Part shown: piece after piece, positions 1-8,331 of the stretch
How the letters are laid out: the number at the start of each line of letters is the position of its first letter
Position numbering within the stretch: the first letter of the stretch is position 1
Assembly (NCBI RefSeq): GCF_002865585.1
Contig: NZ_CP025581.1
Location: 2,604,001-2,668,000 of the forward strand
Reading direction: 5' to 3'
DNA length: 64,000 nucleotides
Source: Nocardioides houyundeii
GTDB lineage: Bacteria > Actinomycetota > Actinomycetes > Propionibacteriales > Nocardioidaceae
Made by a program: the position numbers and the translations under genes
Notes under the pieces: generated by a model
Seen by the model: the letters and a program-made list of their open reading frames with translations, nothing else
Database searches by the model: none
What the model was told of the DNA's origin: nothing

Positions 1-1440
1 CGCGGCAGCGGCGGGGTGCTCGGCGAGCCAGCGCTCGGCGCGGGCGATCAGCTGACCGAACCCGGCACGTGACTCCAGTGCGTCGGCGACCGGCTCCGGG
101 CCGGTCGCCGGCCCCGGCACCAGCAGGGGGGCCAGCCGCTCCAGCAGCGCACCGCGCCGGGCCACCCGCTCGGCCCGACGCGCCTGCTCCCGCTCGATCT
201 CGCCGGCCAGCCGCTCCAGCGTGGCGCCGCCCGCGGCCCGGTGCCCCTGCTTGGCGGCCTCCAGCTCCTCCTCCAGCGCGCCCACCGTGCGCACGCTGGC
301 CCGCAGCTCGTCGGCAGCCTGCGCCCGACCGATCCGGTTGGCCTGGACGGCTGCCTCGAGCAGCGCCGAGTGGGTGCGCAGCAGCCACAGCCGCACCGGG
401 CTGTCCCCCGGGGCCGTGACGCCGAACGCGTCGAGCTCCTCGGCCCGGGCGCGCGCGGCCGACCGGCGCTGGTGCAGCTCGGGGATCGGGGCGAGCAGCT
501 CCTGCTTCTGCTCCTCGGTGCGCATCGCGCGGTACGCCGACTCCAGGTCGTCGAAGTGCTCGACGGCGCGGTCCGCGGCCGCGAAGGTCGCGGGCCGCTC
601 CAGCACCATGTCCTTGTACAGCTCGTCCACGCTGCGCACCTGGTTGCCGGCCTGGATCCGGGCCAGGAGTCGGAGCGCCTTCGCGCCGTCACCGTTAGCG
701 CCGATGCCCAGCCGGGCGTGGAGCAGCGCGGCGAACTCGGCGTAGGTCCGGTGCACCCGAACGCCCGGGTAGAGCTTCTTCAGCGTGTTGGCGTGGAAGC
801 GGTCGGGCACGGCGGCCTCGAGGGTGCCCAGGTCGACGGGGGCGTCGATCGTCGCCAGCTGCATCGCCACGTCCGCGGACCGGGTCGCCCGGCGCGGGAC
901 GTAGTAGGTGCGCAGGACGGTGAAGCGGCGCTCCTCGTCGTTGACGAAGGTCATGGCGATCGCGCCCCAGGTGTCGCCGCTGCGTCCGCGCAGCAGCGAC
1001 TCCACCGGGCGCCCGGTGCGGGGATCGTCCACGACGTCCACGGCACCGCGCAGGTAGGACAGCAGGTTGCGCTGTCCCACTCCTCGGGCCCGGCCGGCCA
1101 CCGCGTCGTTCGAGGCACCGTTGAACTTCGCGTCCGAGGGCATCATCAGTGCGGTGTAGGCGTCGAGCACGGTGCTCTTGCCGACGCCGGAGGCGCCGGA
1201 GATCATCGTGGAGTCGGCGCGGAGGTCCACGGCGGCGCGGCCGGAGAAGCCGCCCCAGTTGACCAGCTGGAAGAGCTCGGCCCGCCACTGCAGGGTGTCG
1301 TCGGTGGGGTTCGCGACCAGCTCGTGCGCGAAGAGCCCCGGCGCCCAGCCGTCGTCGCCACCGTCCAGGTGGGCGCCGGCGTGGGCCAGCCCGTCGGACT
1401 CCGCATCGACGACGGTCACGGGCTCGCTCGGCACGCTCAT
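1..1440 (-). CDS. jetC: Wadjet JetC, SMC-like ATPase (partial, runs off left edge)
   Basis: This is the first 480 residues of the large SMC/MukB-like ATPase of a Wadjet system, which together with JetA, JetB and the nuclease JetD cleaves small closed circular DNA. A Walker A motif GASGVGKST lies at residues 82-90, preceded by the typical phrase LFQLVNWGGFSG. From about residue 250 the sequence becomes Glu/Ala/Arg-rich and helical, as expected at the start of a coiled-coil arm. The ATG overlaps the jetB stop as ATGA, so translation is probably coupled. The coiled coil, the signature motif and jetD must lie beyond base 1. Family assignment rests on the Walker region plus the jetA and jetB neighbours. 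Confidence 0.85.
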   Translation of the reverse strand, partial: MSVPSEPVTVVDAESDGLAHAGAHLDGGDDGWAPGLFAHELVANPTDDTLQWRAELFQLVNWGGFSGRAAVDLRADSTMISGASGVGKSTVLDAYTALMMPSDAKFNGASNDAVAGRARGVGQRNLLSYLRGAVDVVDDPRTGRPVESLLRGRSGDTWGAIAMTFVNDEERRFTVLRTYYVPRRATRSADVAMQLATIDAPVDLGTLEAAVPDRFHANTLKKLYPGVRVHRTYAEFAALLHARLGIGANGDGAKALRLLARIQAGNQVRSVDELYKDMVLERPATFAAADRAVEHFDDLESAYRAMRTEEQKQELLAPIPELHQRRSAARARAEELDAFGVTAPGDSPVRLWLLRTHSALLEAAVQANRIGRAQAADELRASVRTVGALEEELEAAKQGHRAAGGATLERLAGEIEREQARRAERVARRGALLERLAPLLVPGPATGPEPVADALESRAGFGQLIARAERWLAEHPAAAA

Positions 1441-2207
1441 TCGTCTTCGTCCCTGTCCTCGTCGTCGTCCAGATCCAGGTCGTCGGCCTCGGCCGGCGGC
1501 CCGTCGAAGAGTCCCTCGTCCGGCCGGGGCGGCTCGGGCTCGTTACCGCGCCGCAGCTCCTCCAGCAGCACGGTGAGCAGCTCCAGGGGCAGCAGGGACT
1601 CCACGGCCTCGCTGATCTCGAAGCGGTCGTCGTTGGGAGCGCCGATCAGCAGACCGGACTTCGCGACGCTGGCCACGGCGCTCCGCGCCCGCCTCTCGAC
1701 GCCCGCAAGGTCGGTCGCGTGGGCGGGTGCGAATCCGGCGACATGCTCCACGACGTCCTCGCGGTCGACGTACGCCCGCCCCTCGCCGGCTGCTGCTGCC
1801 GCCCGGTAGCGGTCCCGGAGATGGACCAGGACCACTGTCTCCTCCCGGCTCCACGCGGTGTCGTGGAGCAGGGTCGGGAAGCGGTCGCCCGCCTCGGGGA
1901 CGGCCTGGCGCTTCCACGCGACCTCACGCACCCGGTCGACCCGCAGGTCCAGGAACAGGTCGTTGAGCCGGGACCTCAGGATCCGCTCGTTCTCCATCAG
2001 CACCTGCCACACCCGGGGGTGGGTGCGAGCACTGATGAACCTCTGCTTGAGCAGCGTGACGAGAGCCCGTCGCACGGAGTGCTCCAGTCCCCCCTCGTCG
2101 CCTTCGAAGAGGGAGACCGAGTCGGCGTCCCCGATCTCCTCGTCCAGGTCCTCGTCCAGGTCCTCGTCCAGGTCCTCGTCCAGGCCCTGGGTGTCGACGG
2201 TGCTCAT
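1437..2207 (-). CDS. jetB: Wadjet JetB, DUF4194 family (MukE-like)
   Basis: This 256-residue protein is the middle gene of the jetABC operon. It matches the DUF4194/JetB family, the MukE-like winged-helix partner of the JetC ATPase, in size, position and content: the LVTLLKQRFISA region near residue 50 and the HVAGFAPAHATDLAGVERR region near 165. Both ends are very acidic. The N terminus has an Asp/Glu/Leu repeat at residues 8-24 encoded by four 12-bp tandem repeats (2139-2186), and the C terminus ends in an Asp/Glu tail. The start ATG overlaps the jetA stop and the stop overlaps the jetC start, each by ATGA. The acidic tails are unusual in strength and may be variable between relatives. Confidence 0.85.
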   Translation of the reverse strand: MSTVDTQGLDEDLDEDLDEDLDEEIGDADSVSLFEGDEGGLEHSVRRALVTLLKQRFISARTHPRVWQVLMENERILRSRLNDLFLDLRVDRVREVAWKRQAVPEAGDRFPTLLHDTAWSREETVVLVHLRDRYRAAAAAGEGRAYVDREDVVEHVAGFAPAHATDLAGVERRARSAVASVAKSGLLIGAPNDDRFEISEAVESLLPLELLTVLLEELRRGNEPEPPRPDEGLFDGPPAEADDLDLDDDEDRDEDE

Positions 2208-3694
2208 GAGTCCTCCAGCGGGGCGGCGAGGTCGGGGGCGGGCAACGGCACCCGCGGCACCGCGAAGGTGCGCTGCGAGCCGTCAGGTCGGAAGGTGCGG
2301 TAGTGCTCGCGGTCCGCGTCGGGTGTCAGGTCGAGCTCGGCGGCCAGGTGCAGCAGGCCGAGGATCTCCACGGGACGCCGCAGCGCCTCGTCCAGGGAGC
2401 CGAAGACCTCGCCCAGGGAGGTCGCCGGGTCCGGCGACCCCATGGCCGCCTCGAGCCGCTCCCTCAGCAGCGGCAACGACGGGCCGCCCTGGGCGATCAG
2501 CTCGCCGTAGGAGGGGGGCTGGGCTGTCTCGCTGGCCACCTCCGCGAGCCGGGCGGGGGCCACGTCGTCGGCCGGGTCGTAGAACCGCTCGCGGAAGTGC
2601 TCGACCTCCACCCGGGCCGGGAGCAGCGGCAGCTCGAGGGTGGCGCGCGGACCGGTGCCGGACAGCCACCCCATCAGCTCGGACTCGATCTGTCGCAGCG
2701 TCTGTTCCAGCTCACGGTCGCGGGCGGCGTCGTGCGAGACGATGTAGTCCTTGAGCGTGGAGGTGACCCGGGACCGCTGGGAGAGCACCCGGTCCAGCCC
2801 GTCGCGGATCAACCGCACCGTCCCTCGCAGCTCCGCGCGGTCGGACTCGGCGAGCAGCCCTCCGGCGAGCGGGTGGTCCAGCAGGGCGTTGATGTCCTCG
2901 CGCAGGCGGGCCACCATCGCGTCGTCGCGCAACAGGGCGAAGGCCCCTTCGAAGGCACGCCCCTCGGGCGTGGCGGTCATCAGTGCGTCCGCCCGGGCGA
3001 GATAGGCGTCGACGACCTCACCGGCGGGCCTGTTCTCCGCGCGGAACGAAGCCAGGATCTCTCCGCGGATCTCGGCGAACCGCTCCTCCACCCGGGCGAA
3101 GTCGCTGGGCAGCGCGGAGATGAGCAGCTGCAGCTCGGTGAAGCCCTCGACGAGGTAGTCCGTCGAGGGTGGCTCCAGCTCCTCGCCGTCGACGAGACGG
3201 TCACGTTCGGCGCTCATCCGGGCGATCTCGGCGTTGAGGATCTCGACCCGGGTCGTGCGGTCCGGGTTGACCTCGCCGTTGAAGCGGCGAACCGCGGTCA
3301 GGATGGTGGCGACCCGGTGCTCACTGAGGGTGGCCCGATCCCGGGAGAGCGTCTTGACCAGCTCGAGCGCCTGCTGGGCGTGAGAGGTCAGGCTGTAGAC
3401 CTCCTGGCCGGACTCGTCCAGCGCCCGCACCAGCCACTGGCCACGCATCCACCGCTGGCACACCTCGCGTCCGCTGCCCGCCGGGAGCTCGGTCTGCCCG
3501 GCACGACGCAGCTCGGAGAAGTGGCTCTCCACCTGCGTGTGCAGCCTGCTGGTGGGAACCGGCCGGTTGTCCCGGCCGAAGGCGGTCCGGAAGACCGCGA
3601 TCACCACGGGCGCCTGGCGCTGGTGCAGCAGGGTCAGGGTCGGCTGCTCGAAGGCGGCACGCGCCCGCACCAGCTCGCCCACCACCTCGCTCAT
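2204..3694 (-). CDS. jetA: Wadjet JetA, DUF3375 family (MukF-like)
   Basis: This 496-residue protein is the first gene of the operon and fits the DUF3375/JetA family, the kleisin-like (MukF-like) subunit of type I Wadjet. Recognisable family features are the N-terminal winged-helix region with PTLTLLHQRQAP and VESHFSEL, the CQRWMRGQWLVR segment near residue 90, and a long helical middle part around residues 140-340. It is followed without a gap by jetB. The gap to the next gene upstream (3695-3841) is free of genes and should hold the operon promoter. Type I is inferred from the A-B-C order and the DUF3375 match. JetD is not in the window. Confidence 0.85.
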   Translation of the reverse strand: MSEVVGELVRARAAFEQPTLTLLHQRQAPVVIAVFRTAFGRDNRPVPTSRLHTQVESHFSELRRAGQTELPAGSGREVCQRWMRGQWLVRALDESGQEVYSLTSHAQQALELVKTLSRDRATLSEHRVATILTAVRRFNGEVNPDRTTRVEILNAEIARMSAERDRLVDGEELEPPSTDYLVEGFTELQLLISALPSDFARVEERFAEIRGEILASFRAENRPAGEVVDAYLARADALMTATPEGRAFEGAFALLRDDAMVARLREDINALLDHPLAGGLLAESDRAELRGTVRLIRDGLDRVLSQRSRVTSTLKDYIVSHDAARDRELEQTLRQIESELMGWLSGTGPRATLELPLLPARVEVEHFRERFYDPADDVAPARLAEVASETAQPPSYGELIAQGGPSLPLLRERLEAAMGSPDPATSLGEVFGSLDEALRRPVEILGLLHLAAELDLTPDADREHYRTFRPDGSQRTFAVPRVPLPAPDLAAPLEDS

Positions 3695-3841
3695 CGACGA
3701 TCCCTCTCAGCTCTACCGGTCCGCACCACGCCGTCCGGGTCGGAAGGCGCGGCCAGACAGCATCCCACCGGCGCGCGACTCGTCCGCGCACGGGGCACCG
3801 CCCGCCCGTCTGATCGTCGACGGATTGGGTACCGACGAGCC

Positions 3842-4363
3842 ATGGAGCACTCCACCGACAGCGACCTCGCCCCCGCTCGACCACCGTCGAAGGTCTCGGG
3901 CCTGCTCTACGGCCTGGGCCTGGGCGGATTCGTCGACGGCATCGTGCTGCACCAGATCCTGCAGTGGCACCACATGATCAGCCACGAGGAGCCGACCGAC
4001 ACCGTGGCCGGGCTGGAGCTGAACACCCTGGCGGACGGGTTCTTCCACGTCGCCGCCTGGTTCCTGGTGCTGGCCGCCTCGATCGCCGCGATCGTCGCCT
4101 GGCGGCAGGGGCGTCTTGCGCCCAGCTGGAGCTTCCACTTCGGGCTGGTGCTGGCGGGATGGGGCATCTTCAACGTCGTGGAGGGCCTCGTCGACCACCA
4201 GATCCTCGGGGTCCACCACGTCCGGGACGATCTGGGTGCCCCGCTCTCCTGGGACCTGGGCTTCCTCGCCTTCGGTGTCCTGCTCACGGTGGGCGGGTGG
4301 CTCCTGCACCGCCATGGCGTCCGGGCGATGGAGGTCAGCAGTCCGGGCAGAGTGCCATCGTGA
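3842..4363 (+). CDS. DUF2243-family integral membrane protein
   Basis: This 173-residue protein has four predicted membrane segments near residues 18-38, 66-87, 98-115 and 138-155, and many His residues close to them (H37, H43, H44, H48, H69, H99, H119, H125, H126). The GGFVDGIVLHQILQWHHM motif is characteristic of DUF2243. The family has no established function. The His pattern suggests metal or haem binding, but that is inference. It is divergent from the Wadjet operon and convergent with a hemerythrin-like gene, whose 3' end overlaps its last 29 bases. Start ATG chosen because the family motif begins shortly after it. Confidence 0.8.
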   Translation: MEHSTDSDLAPARPPSKVSGLLYGLGLGGFVDGIVLHQILQWHHMISHEEPTDTVAGLELNTLADGFFHVAAWFLVLAASIAAIVAWRQGRLAPSWSFHFGLVLAGWGIFNVVEGLVDHQILGVHHVRDDLGAPLSWDLGFLAFGVLLTVGGWLLHRHGVRAMEVSSPGRVPS

Positions 4364-4895
4364 GGGTCGCGCCGTCCGCCGAGCGAGGCGAGCGCTGCAG
4401 CACGGGAAGTCGAAGCCGGGCCTGGTTGCGCTCGAGCAGGCCGGCCGCCAGCGTCACCAGACCGAGCCCGCTCAGGAGACGGGCGCCGAGGTGCTTCCCA
4501 AGAGCCGGCAGCAGCACGTCCTGCTCGTCCCGCTCGAGCGCCTGACACAGCTCCACCAGACGGTCGCGGACCCGATCCCACTGCGTGGCCGTCACCGATC
4601 CGGCCTCGAGCCGCGCGAGCAGCTCAGCCAGCTCCGCGTGCTCCTGGTGCGCCTGGAGGACCAGGGCCTCCCCGAAGGGCACCGTCCTGCGGGCCACCGG
4701 CCACAGGATCTGATCGGCCAGGAGCAGCTTCCACGACAGCGCACGGCGGAACGCTCCCAGCGCCTCGTCCTGGTCGTGACCAGGTGCGCGGGGCAGCCGG
4801 GCGAGCAGCGTGCTCAGCTCGACGTCGAGTCCGGGTCGGTGCTCGACGACCGAACGGTTCAGGTGCAGGTGCTCCGGATCTGACAGCGTCGTCAT
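4335..4895 (-). CDS. Hemerythrin HHE-domain-like protein
   Basis: This 186-residue protein has a helical domain with spaced His and Glu residues typical of the hemerythrin/HHE cation-binding fold: H31-x-D-like residues after the LLARLPRAPGHDQDEAL stretch, then AHQEHAEL around residue 83, and ERDEQDVLLPAL around residue 120. Such proteins bind a di-iron or other metal pair and are linked to oxygen or NO sensing and stress. It is a paralogue of the protein encoded at 9201-9911, with which it shares the LLxRLPRAPG and DxLLPAL phrases. ATG start with an AAGGAAAG ribosome-binding site. The exact ligand set could not be checked, so metal binding is inferred. Confidence 0.72.
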   Translation of the reverse strand: MTTLSDPEHLHLNRSVVEHRPGLDVELSTLLARLPRAPGHDQDEALGAFRRALSWKLLLADQILWPVARRTVPFGEALVLQAHQEHAELAELLARLEAGSVTATQWDRVRDRLVELCQALERDEQDVLLPALGKHLGARLLSGLGLVTLAAGLLERNQARLRLPVLQRSPRSADGATLTMALCPDC

Positions 4896-5165
4896 GGCTT
4901 TCCTTCTCCGTCCCAGGTCGCCGGACGGCGGGGCGTAGGTCGAGCGGTTCGGGCGGCACGGGCACGACCACCGAGGAGTCGCTCACAGGTACCCCGGCTT
5001 TCAGCGGCCCATGCGGGCGCGAAGCGGCCGCCCGTGTGCCCTGCAACACATGCCGGCTCTTTGGGCAGAGCCTGAGGGCCCGGGACGTGGCAACCTCTTG
5101 CCCCTGCCCGGAGACCGTGCCCCGACCTACGGTCGTGGCACGCCGCGTCTGCGCAGGAGGACCTC

Positions 5166-5936
5166 ATGCACGTGCTCGTCGTGGGAGCCACTGGCACCGT
5201 CGGGCGCCATGTGGCGGCACAGGCGGTCGACTCCGGCCACACCGCCCGCGCCCTGGTCAGGGACCTGCCACGCGCGCAGCTGCTGCTGCCCCCGTCCACC
5301 GAGCTGGTCCTGGGGGACGGGTCCGACCCCACGACGCTGCCCAGAGCGGTGGACGGCGTCGACGCGGTGGTCTTCACGCACGGGTCCCACGGGGCCCCGG
5401 GGGACGCCGAACGCGTCGACTACGGCGTCGTCCACCACGTGCTCAAGACCCTCGGCCCCCGGCGGACTCGCATCGCCCTGATGACGTCGATCGGCGTGAC
5501 CGTCCACGACGGGGGCTACAACCGGAGCACCCACGCCCATGACTGGAAGCGCCGGGCCGAGCGGCTGGTCCGGCGCAGCGGTCACGCGTACACGATCGTG
5601 CGTCCCGGCTGGTTCGACTACAACCGGGAGGACGAGCGACGACTGGTCTTCCTGCAAGGCGACAAGCGACGCAGCGGCGGCCCGTCGGACGGCGCCGTGG
5701 CTCGCGACCAGATCGCCCGCGTTCTCCTGGCGGCCCTCACGTGCCCCGCGGCGGAGCGCAAGACCTTGGAGCTGATCGCGGAGGCCGGGTCCGAGCAGGA
5801 GGATCTCGACCCGCTGTTCGGCGCGCTCGTGGCCGACCCGCCGGACGGCTACGACGGGCCGTTGGATCCCGACACCCTGCCCTTGGCCGCGGAGCCGGAC
5901 CGAGTCAGGGCCGAGCTCGACGCGCTCACCCGCTGA
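5166..5936 (+). CDS. NAD(P)-binding atypical SDR (NmrA-like) oxidoreductase
   Basis: This 256-residue protein opens with a Rossmann fold marked by the dinucleotide-binding motif GATGTVGR at residues 7-14. It then has ALVRDL after strand 2, a DAVVFTHGSHG segment, and a YTIVRPGWF segment near residue 140, all typical of atypical (SDR5-type) short-chain dehydrogenase relatives that often bind NAD(P) without classical YxxxK catalysis. A GGAGG site lies 5 bases before the ATG. It stands alone between a divergent hemerythrin gene and a convergent membrane-protein gene, so context gives no substrate. Sugar-nucleotide or redox-sensing roles are both possible. Confidence 0.8.
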   Translation: MHVLVVGATGTVGRHVAAQAVDSGHTARALVRDLPRAQLLLPPSTELVLGDGSDPTTLPRAVDGVDAVVFTHGSHGAPGDAERVDYGVVHHVLKTLGPRRTRIALMTSIGVTVHDGGYNRSTHAHDWKRRAERLVRRSGHAYTIVRPGWFDYNREDERRLVFLQGDKRRSGGPSDGAVARDQIARVLLAALTCPAAERKTLELIAEAGSEQEDLDPLFGALVADPPDGYDGPLDPDTLPLAAEPDRVRAELDALTR

Positions 5937-5977
5937 CCTCGTCCCCAGGATCTGCTGCGTCGGGCCCGGCCCGTGCT

Positions 5978-8191
5978 CTACGGAGTCTTCGCGCCCCCTG
6001 CCGGCACGAGGTCGTTCGCATCAGGGTCGACGACCGGCTCCTGAGGCTTCTTCTTGCCCCGCTCCGGGACATGCCGGGGGCCCATGGGCGCCGGGGAGGG
6101 GGCTCCGTCCCGGTTGAGCCAGCGGTCCACCACCAGGACGTTGAGCAACAGGGCGACCGCTCCCCACGCCGCCAGCACCCAGAGGTTCCTGCCGATGCCC
6201 ACCCCGTCGAAGTAGACGAGCGAGCGCGCGATGTCCACGGCCGCCGGCAGTGGCAGCACGTCCGCGAGGGGGCGGAAGAGCTCGGGCACCATGTAGATCG
6301 ACAGTCCTCCGCCGGAAGCGGGCACACCGGCGAGCATGACCACGACCATCACGGGGACGAGTGCCCCAAGGCCCAGCAGCCGGATCAGCACCGCACTCGC
6401 CCAGGCGACGGCGAAGACCGTCAGGCTTCCGTAGCCGATGAGCTCCAGCGCGTGCCCGTTCACGGCTCCGATCAACACGTCGTAGAGGAACCACAGCCAG
6501 ACCGAGATGCCCACGGACCAGCCGGCCACCAGCGGGAGCAGCTGACGGGTGCGGGTCAGGTCGGGCGCTCCGCCTCGCATCACGGCGAAGAACAGGAACC
6601 CGGCCATGATCCAGCCCATGCCGACGTAGAGGCTGTTGGCGCCGTTGATGTCGTCCGCGGTCAACGGCGCGACGTCCTGCACGGTGAGCTCAGCGCCGCT
6701 CCCGGCTGCGACGGCGCCGAACATCTGCGTCACCGCTGACTGCTGGCTGACGCCGGCCCCTCCTGCTGTCAGCAGGGTCGGTCCCTCCGTGCGTGAGGTG
6801 GGCAGCACGTAGGCGGCCACCAGGTCCTGGCTGCGGAGGAGCTCCGCGGCCTCCTCGGTGGAGTCCACGTGCCGCAGGTCGACGTACTGCCCCAGGTCTG
6901 GCTCGAGCGCCGCGATCGCCTTCTCGGCCTGCTCGCCTGACGCTACGACCGCGACCGGCATGTCGTGGACGTCGGGCTGGTGCATGGACAGGCTCATCAG
7001 CGTCACCACGGTGATCATGATGCTGAGCGGGAAGAGCCCCACCGCGACCAGGCGCCGACGGTACGGTGCCACGGGCCCGCCCGACAGCGCTGGCAACGGA
7101 GCGTCTGGGGCGGTGTAGAGCGGGCCGCCGACCACGAGGTGGCCCGAGCGCCGTTCCTTCAGCACGGCCAGCACCAGCGCGCCGACGGCCCAGGCCGCGA
7201 GCGTGGCGATGTGCTTGCCCACCCCCACGCCGTCGAAGTAGATCATCGCTCGCAGGGACTCCCCCGCCGCCGGCAGGGGCAGCACCCCGTGCAGCCACTG
7301 GAAGAAGCCCGGCATCGAGTGCACCGACATGGCCAGGTTGGACGACGGGACCCCGAAGATGACCCACAGCAGCATCCCCAGCAGGACGGCGAACGGGCCC
7401 ATCACCTTGGTGAAGAGCAGCTGTGAGAGACCGACGGCGGCGACGGCGAGAGTTCCCACGCCGAGGAAGAGCGGGTAGTGACCCTCCACCGCACCCACGA
7501 CGGGGCCGAGGATGAGCCAGACCAGGGAGCTGGTCAGCACGCCCCAGCCCAGCGCGATGGGCAGGAACCTGCGCACTCGGAGCAGGTTCGGCGTGCCCAT
7601 GAGCAGACCGCTCAACGGCACATAGCCGGCAAGCATCATGCCCATGGCCGCGAACAGCACCATCGTCCCCGAGCCGTCGCCCGCGGGCAGCGGAGCGATG
7701 TCCACGGTCTCGATCCGCCAGCCCTGCTCCAGCGCGGCAGGCCGCAGCAGCTGGTCGACCAGCGTGGCCTGCGAGGCGCCGGCGGCCATCGCCTGGTAGA
7801 CGGTGGCCGTCGCCTGGCCGGCGCTGCCCCGACTGCGCACCGGCGGCTCGATGGCTCCGGCGAGCCGCTGCTCCGCGACCAGCCGGTCGACCTCCCCGCG
7901 ATCCTCGACCGTGCGCACCTCCAGGGCACCGTCGGCCTCCCGCTCGAGCTCGGCCGCGAACCGCTCCACCTCAGCGCCCTGGCCGACGACGGCCACAGGC
8001 AGGTCCTGTGCCTGCGGGCTGTGCATGGTGCCCATGTACGTGGCGTACATCATCGTCACGATCAGGAACGGCATCACGAAGAGCGCGGCCATGCGGCCCT
8101 TGCGCTCGGCCGGCGTCTCCGGCGGTGGCGGCGGATACGTGCCGGCGGCGCGCCCGGCGCTCCGCTGGGGCTGGTCGGTCGATGCGGTCAC
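5978..8191 (-). CDS. Internally duplicated ABC-2/YhgE-like membrane protein
   Basis: This 737-residue protein is two copies of one unit, roughly residues 32-360 and 375-715. Each copy has one membrane helix, an extracytoplasmic domain beginning with LPVAVVG or MPVAVVA, then a cluster of about five helices ending in near-identical blocks containing VLPLPAA and YFDGVGIG. This is the topology of YhgE/Pip and ABC-2-permease-like exporters, which normally have one unit. No ATPase gene is adjacent. The start is GTG with a GGAGGAG site. The divergent TetR gene and the palindrome in the 140-bp gap indicate TetR control, so an efflux or stress-export role is likely but unproven. Confidence 0.75.
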   Translation of the reverse strand: MTASTDQPQRSAGRAAGTYPPPPPETPAERKGRMAALFVMPFLIVTMMYATYMGTMHSPQAQDLPVAVVGQGAEVERFAAELEREADGALEVRTVEDRGEVDRLVAEQRLAGAIEPPVRSRGSAGQATATVYQAMAAGASQATLVDQLLRPAALEQGWRIETVDIAPLPAGDGSGTMVLFAAMGMMLAGYVPLSGLLMGTPNLLRVRRFLPIALGWGVLTSSLVWLILGPVVGAVEGHYPLFLGVGTLAVAAVGLSQLLFTKVMGPFAVLLGMLLWVIFGVPSSNLAMSVHSMPGFFQWLHGVLPLPAAGESLRAMIYFDGVGVGKHIATLAAWAVGALVLAVLKERRSGHLVVGGPLYTAPDAPLPALSGGPVAPYRRRLVAVGLFPLSIMITVVTLMSLSMHQPDVHDMPVAVVASGEQAEKAIAALEPDLGQYVDLRHVDSTEEAAELLRSQDLVAAYVLPTSRTEGPTLLTAGGAGVSQQSAVTQMFGAVAAGSGAELTVQDVAPLTADDINGANSLYVGMGWIMAGFLFFAVMRGGAPDLTRTRQLLPLVAGWSVGISVWLWFLYDVLIGAVNGHALELIGYGSLTVFAVAWASAVLIRLLGLGALVPVMVVVMLAGVPASGGGLSIYMVPELFRPLADVLPLPAAVDIARSLVYFDGVGIGRNLWVLAAWGAVALLLNVLVVDRWLNRDGAPSPAPMGPRHVPERGKKKPQEPVVDPDANDLVPAGGAKTP

Positions 8192-8260
8192 GCGTGTCTC
8201 CTCCGGGCCGCTGGGTATGGCGGCAGCTGTGTGTTGCGCCCGTGCGGGGCCTGCCGAGTC

Positions 8261-8276
8261 TAAGTCAGATGACTTA
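8261..8276. promoter_or_regulatory. Candidate TetR operator (16-bp palindrome)
   Basis: A perfect inverted repeat TAAGTCA-GA-TGACTTA sits between the divergent 737-residue membrane-protein gene and the TetR gene. It is AT-rich in an otherwise GC-rich gap, and a TAAAAT hexamer at 8275-8280 could be the -10 element toward the TetR gene. Placement and symmetry fit autoregulation plus control of the membrane protein. Binding is inferred. Confidence 0.7.
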
Positions 8277-8331
8277 AAATCAAGGGGCTCGCTAGAGTGC
8301 GCTGCATCACCGCCGCGTCGAGAGGACGAGA

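Noticed and set aside
241..1809. Long plus-strand open frames opposite jetB and jetC
   Set aside because: They mirror the G/C-rich coding of the jet genes, have Gly/Arg/Ala/Val/His-rich composition and no motif; high-GC antisense frames.
2303..3841. Plus-strand frame opposite jetA continuing into the DUF2243 gene
   Set aside because: Only the part from 3842 has family homology; the upstream part is antisense to jetA.
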